Source: Callipepla californica brunnescens (taxonomy: Eukaryota; Chordata; Aves; Galliformes; Odontophoridae). Taken from it: a DNA stretch of 64,000 nucleotides. Location: assembly GCA_023055505.1 (NCBI GenBank), contig JALIRH010000014.1, positions 16,270,501 to 16,334,500 of the forward strand, given 5' to 3'. The first letter of the stretch is position 1. Each line of letters starts with the position of its first letter. Below the pieces are notes generated by a model. The model was not told where the DNA came from. It saw only the letters and a program-made list of their open reading frames with translations, and made no database searches. A program made the translations under genes and the position numbers. Below are positions 60,721-64,000 of the stretch, piece by piece.

Positions 60721-63700
60721 GTAGAGCACTTGGTTATTTAACACTACTGCAGCTTCCTTTCAGTGGTGCAGAAGCTTTTCCCACCTGAGAGCAGAGTGCT
60801 GTTCTGCAGTGATGCACTCTGCTCTGCATGTGCAATCGGATGCATACAGCACTACGCGCAGCATCAGAGATATCTGTGTTACACACAGGCGTGAGTCAGC
60901 TTGAAAAAGTACCATTTCGTGAAAGCTGCTCAGAAACACCAGCCAGCAATGGGCAACTTTTGGTTTCTTTTTCTTTTTCCCCTCCCAGAGACTTCTGTTT
61001 GTTGTGCAAATGCTTCCCAAACTCAGATGGTTGCGCAGCACTTTATTAAAGTCGGTGGAAAATACAGTGAATGAGAGAGGGAGAAAAGAACGTTTCAGGA
61101 AATGCTGATAGCTGCTGGAGAGGATTCAGAAGTATTGTATCCAGAAGCAATTGGGTTTGGAGCAGCTCTTCATGCACAGTAGTTTCTGTTCAGATCTCAA
61201 CTTTTCTTATTAAGGGGAATTTGCATGAAAGCAATCTTGTATTTCTTGAGAGTTTCTCACACTTTCCTGCCTATTTGCAGCTCCCTGCTCCATCTGCTCC
61301 TGAAGTGATCATTGCATCCAGTCCAGCAGAATGACTTCTGGAGCAAGCTGGACTGATTTTATTTGAGGAGTAAGTGAGAGATGGTCTCAGGAATGAAAGG
61401 TTGAGCTTGTGATACAAGCATGAGCAGTGGGGGGAGACAGGCTGGAGATGCTGGGAGAAGCTGAGGAGCATTACCAAGCTGGATGGAGCCCTTCGGGTGC
61501 TTGGTTCAGGCTGCTGTTTTTCCCTCCTCTTTGCTGGTAGCTCCAAGCATTCATCCTGTGTTTCGTGATCTATTCTTTGTTTCAAGAATATGCTCACAGA
61601 TTGCGCACGCTAATTTTGTCTCAAACAATTTGTATCTCCATCAAGTAAACAAACAAAACAAAAGAAGAAAAACGCCTCCGCAAAGCAAAACCAAAGAGAA
61701 GGGAGAGAGATTGCCTCCTTCCCACAACGTCCTCTGCAAACGTAAGATGCTCAGCCTCAGCTGAGCCTGCTGTTGCCTGCAGGAAGACAGAGGCAGGCTG
61801 CAGTGATTAGACTCCAACTGTAATATTTATTAGACCTTCAGGAGGCAGATTTGGCAAAATTTCTGCTGCTCGTATAAATCCTCACACGAGAGCCTGCTCT
61901 GGCTTCTCTAAGCACCTGGAATGGGCTGTTTCAAAGGACTCAGCGTTGGTGTCACTGGTCTAGGTAACGAAAATAAACTGACTCCTGAGGAAGCACAGTT
62001 AGGTCAACACTAAGCGGATACTTATGTTCCACCTTCATGCAAGCTGCGTTTAGAAGTGGTGCCATCACCAAGGCTGATTTGCTTGGGCACCTCTCAGTGC
62101 TTGGGAATGCCCCAGCTGAGATCTCCAGAGCCCGAGCAGCCCTGTGCTGGAATAGCCCTGCCTGCTTTTGTTAGCCAGCAAAGCAGCTGGATTTGGTGCA
62201 GACGCATGGTCTTTGCAGAGAAGTTACAATTGCTTTGAGGAGCAAGCCCAGGCGACCACGTTTGGGGATGCAGTCATAGCAGGGCACATCCTGTTCAGCT
62301 GTTGGCAGACCTTTGATGCTGTTGATGGCACTGGCTCACTTGGCCAACTCCTGCATGCTGCCATGCCTCAGGCGAAGGCTCCACGAGAGGCTCCTCCGGT
62401 GCCTTGAAAGCTGACTTGAAACAGCATTATTGAAGTTATTAAACTTTAAGAAGGTGCAAGTGTATGTGCCAGCTCGTTCCTTTTTGATAAGTATAAGCTA
62501 TTAATAGCACTTTTAAAAACTCAACTAAGATCTGCAATGTAGGTATTCTTCACGGCGCCCTTTGACTGTTATGAGATTAATGGATATGGGACAGTTTGGA
62601 ACTGAAACATTAATTTTAATCACATGGATCAGTTTGTATTAATGAGAGAGAAGTGGGTGAATCCTATGGAAAGACACTGGAATGTACACCTAAAGAGCTT
62701 ATGTGATGATTGTGCTTTTTGTTAGAAAATTACTGCTAGCCCCAAAAGTAACGAACAGCCAAATTTATTAGTTGAACTCTTTGAGAGTATAAGGCAGTGC
62801 AGCAGTATATACAGCATGATGGCAATGCTACTCATCTATTAGGTTAAACAAATTCTGAAATAAATCTGAAGAGCGAAATAATTGTATTTCTTTCCTCTGG
62901 GGAGCATCTTATGTTCGTACTGGGAGTCTGCTGGGGTACATTTTTCTGTGCTTGCACCGTCTATAAGGGCTCGTGACTGTTTTATGTTGGTTTTCCTTAT
63001 ACACTTGAGCATTCGGTTGGAGCTGAATGACTCCAATTAATCACATCAATTTTCAGCACCTCTGGTACCAGGTTTTTTATTTATAGGCTAGAAACTTTGG
63101 GCTCTGTAGTATTTCCTTGCTGGCCTGCAAGGTAAATCATGCTCTTCTGTTCCAGTCTGACCTCTCCCCTGCTCATACTGTAAGCTCATTGCCACAGCCC
63201 AAGGCTGGATCAGCCAGGGGCTGCCCTGAACCCATGTCAGGTTATTAAATGCAGAGAGGAAAGAGCTTTATATGGGAGTGACACTCCCAGGGGCATTGCC
63301 TCTCAGCCTGTGTGCATTACATCTATAGGGGAGCAGACTGAGGACCAGCAGCCCTGCTAACCTCCAACCACATCAGGCTGATGTGCTGCTGTTGTGCCAT
63401 TGGGTTTGCTTTGCTCATCAGAGGTGATTTAACATGATGGGATGGGATGAGCTTTCATCAGTAGGAAGCCTACAAATGTTAGTAGTTATAATTAGGAAAT
63501 GTGCAAACCCTCCTATTAACCTGATTGATGGGAGGGCTTGATTAAGCAGAAAACTGATTTTCCCAACTGGCTGTAACAGAAGATCCATTTAGTTTGAAAT
63601 GGGAGTTAAAAGGAGTGCAAATTTTTGCTTATTCCTTTAACTGATGAACAATGGGTCGGGCGCATCTTCTAAGGTTTGTATTGAGGAAAGAAACATGTAA

Positions 63701-64000
63701 ATGAAGATGTATTCCAGGAGGGCAGCATTTTCTAATCCTGTGGCTAGGGGTGGATGGTCTGTACCTGACCACCACACTGTCCTGACGTCAAGCAAAGCTT
63801 GCTTATATTATACCATTCTCACCAGCTATCTAATCTAGGGCATGTGTGCCCTTCCAAAAGGACAAGGTCATTTTAAAACTGGAAGCAGAAGAAGCACATA
63901 GAAAGCTGATTATACCCATGCACCAATACAGGTATATAATTCAGGACCCATGCTGGTATCTGCACAGGCTCGTGCTGTCCATCCCACCTCAGGTCAATGC
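60721..64000. other. Non-coding stretch
   Basis: No gene, RNA or known transposon is recognised to the end of the window. Slightly GC-rich patches near 62050-62400 give short overlapping frames without domains. Confidence 0.58.

Overview
This window reads as nuclear DNA from a bird, with no recognisable protein-coding gene. The main evidence is at least five short, 5'-truncated copies of the 3' end of CR1, the dominant avian LINE (near 274-380, 11352-11433, 12277-12398, 17925-17977 and 19500-19680). The AT-leaning base composition, scarcity of CpG, long T-rich simple repeats and lack of any dense ORF layout also exclude bacteria, plasmids and phages. A galliform is plausible from the CR1 types, but the species cannot be fixed by eye.

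No open reading frame resembles a protein family I know, apart from two decayed reverse transcriptase fragments. The longest frame is 187 codons (58935-59498, minus). The long low-complexity frames at 36430-36917 are translations of a TTTC microsatellite. The window is best described as intergenic or deep intronic sequence, possibly a gene desert. I see no CRISPR array, rRNA operon, intact tRNA or prophage.

Layout: 1-3.4 kb is plain sequence with one CR1. 3.47-3.78 kb is a regulatory-looking block rich in GATA and ATC(A/G)AT motifs. 11.3-19.7 kb holds four CR1 tails and an AT-rich block at 15.3-15.7 kb. 20.9-21.3 kb has a strong splice-acceptor-like site followed by a 24-bp tandem duplication. 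22.7-23.2 kb is another enhancer-like AT-rich block. At 32.03-32.11 kb lies a 5S-rRNA-derived relic. At 33.0 kb is a TTTTA pentanucleotide array and at 36.6-36.86 kb a TTTC tetranucleotide array. 34.74-35.64 kb (minus) and 43.46-43.69 kb (plus) carry decayed non-LTR reverse transcriptase pieces whose motifs are not of CR1 type. 40.43-40.56 kb is a MIR/L2-like relic, and 47.9 kb holds a tRNA-type B box. 48-64 kb is mostly featureless except for a G-rich quadruplex candidate and several unexplained open frames.

The most interesting signal is the pair of fossil reverse transcriptases, together with the 5S-derived, MIR-like and B-box relics. They suggest that this segment preserves very old transposon sequence, mostly pre-dating or outside the CR1 radiation. 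Nothing in the window supports an operon-like or multi-gene system.
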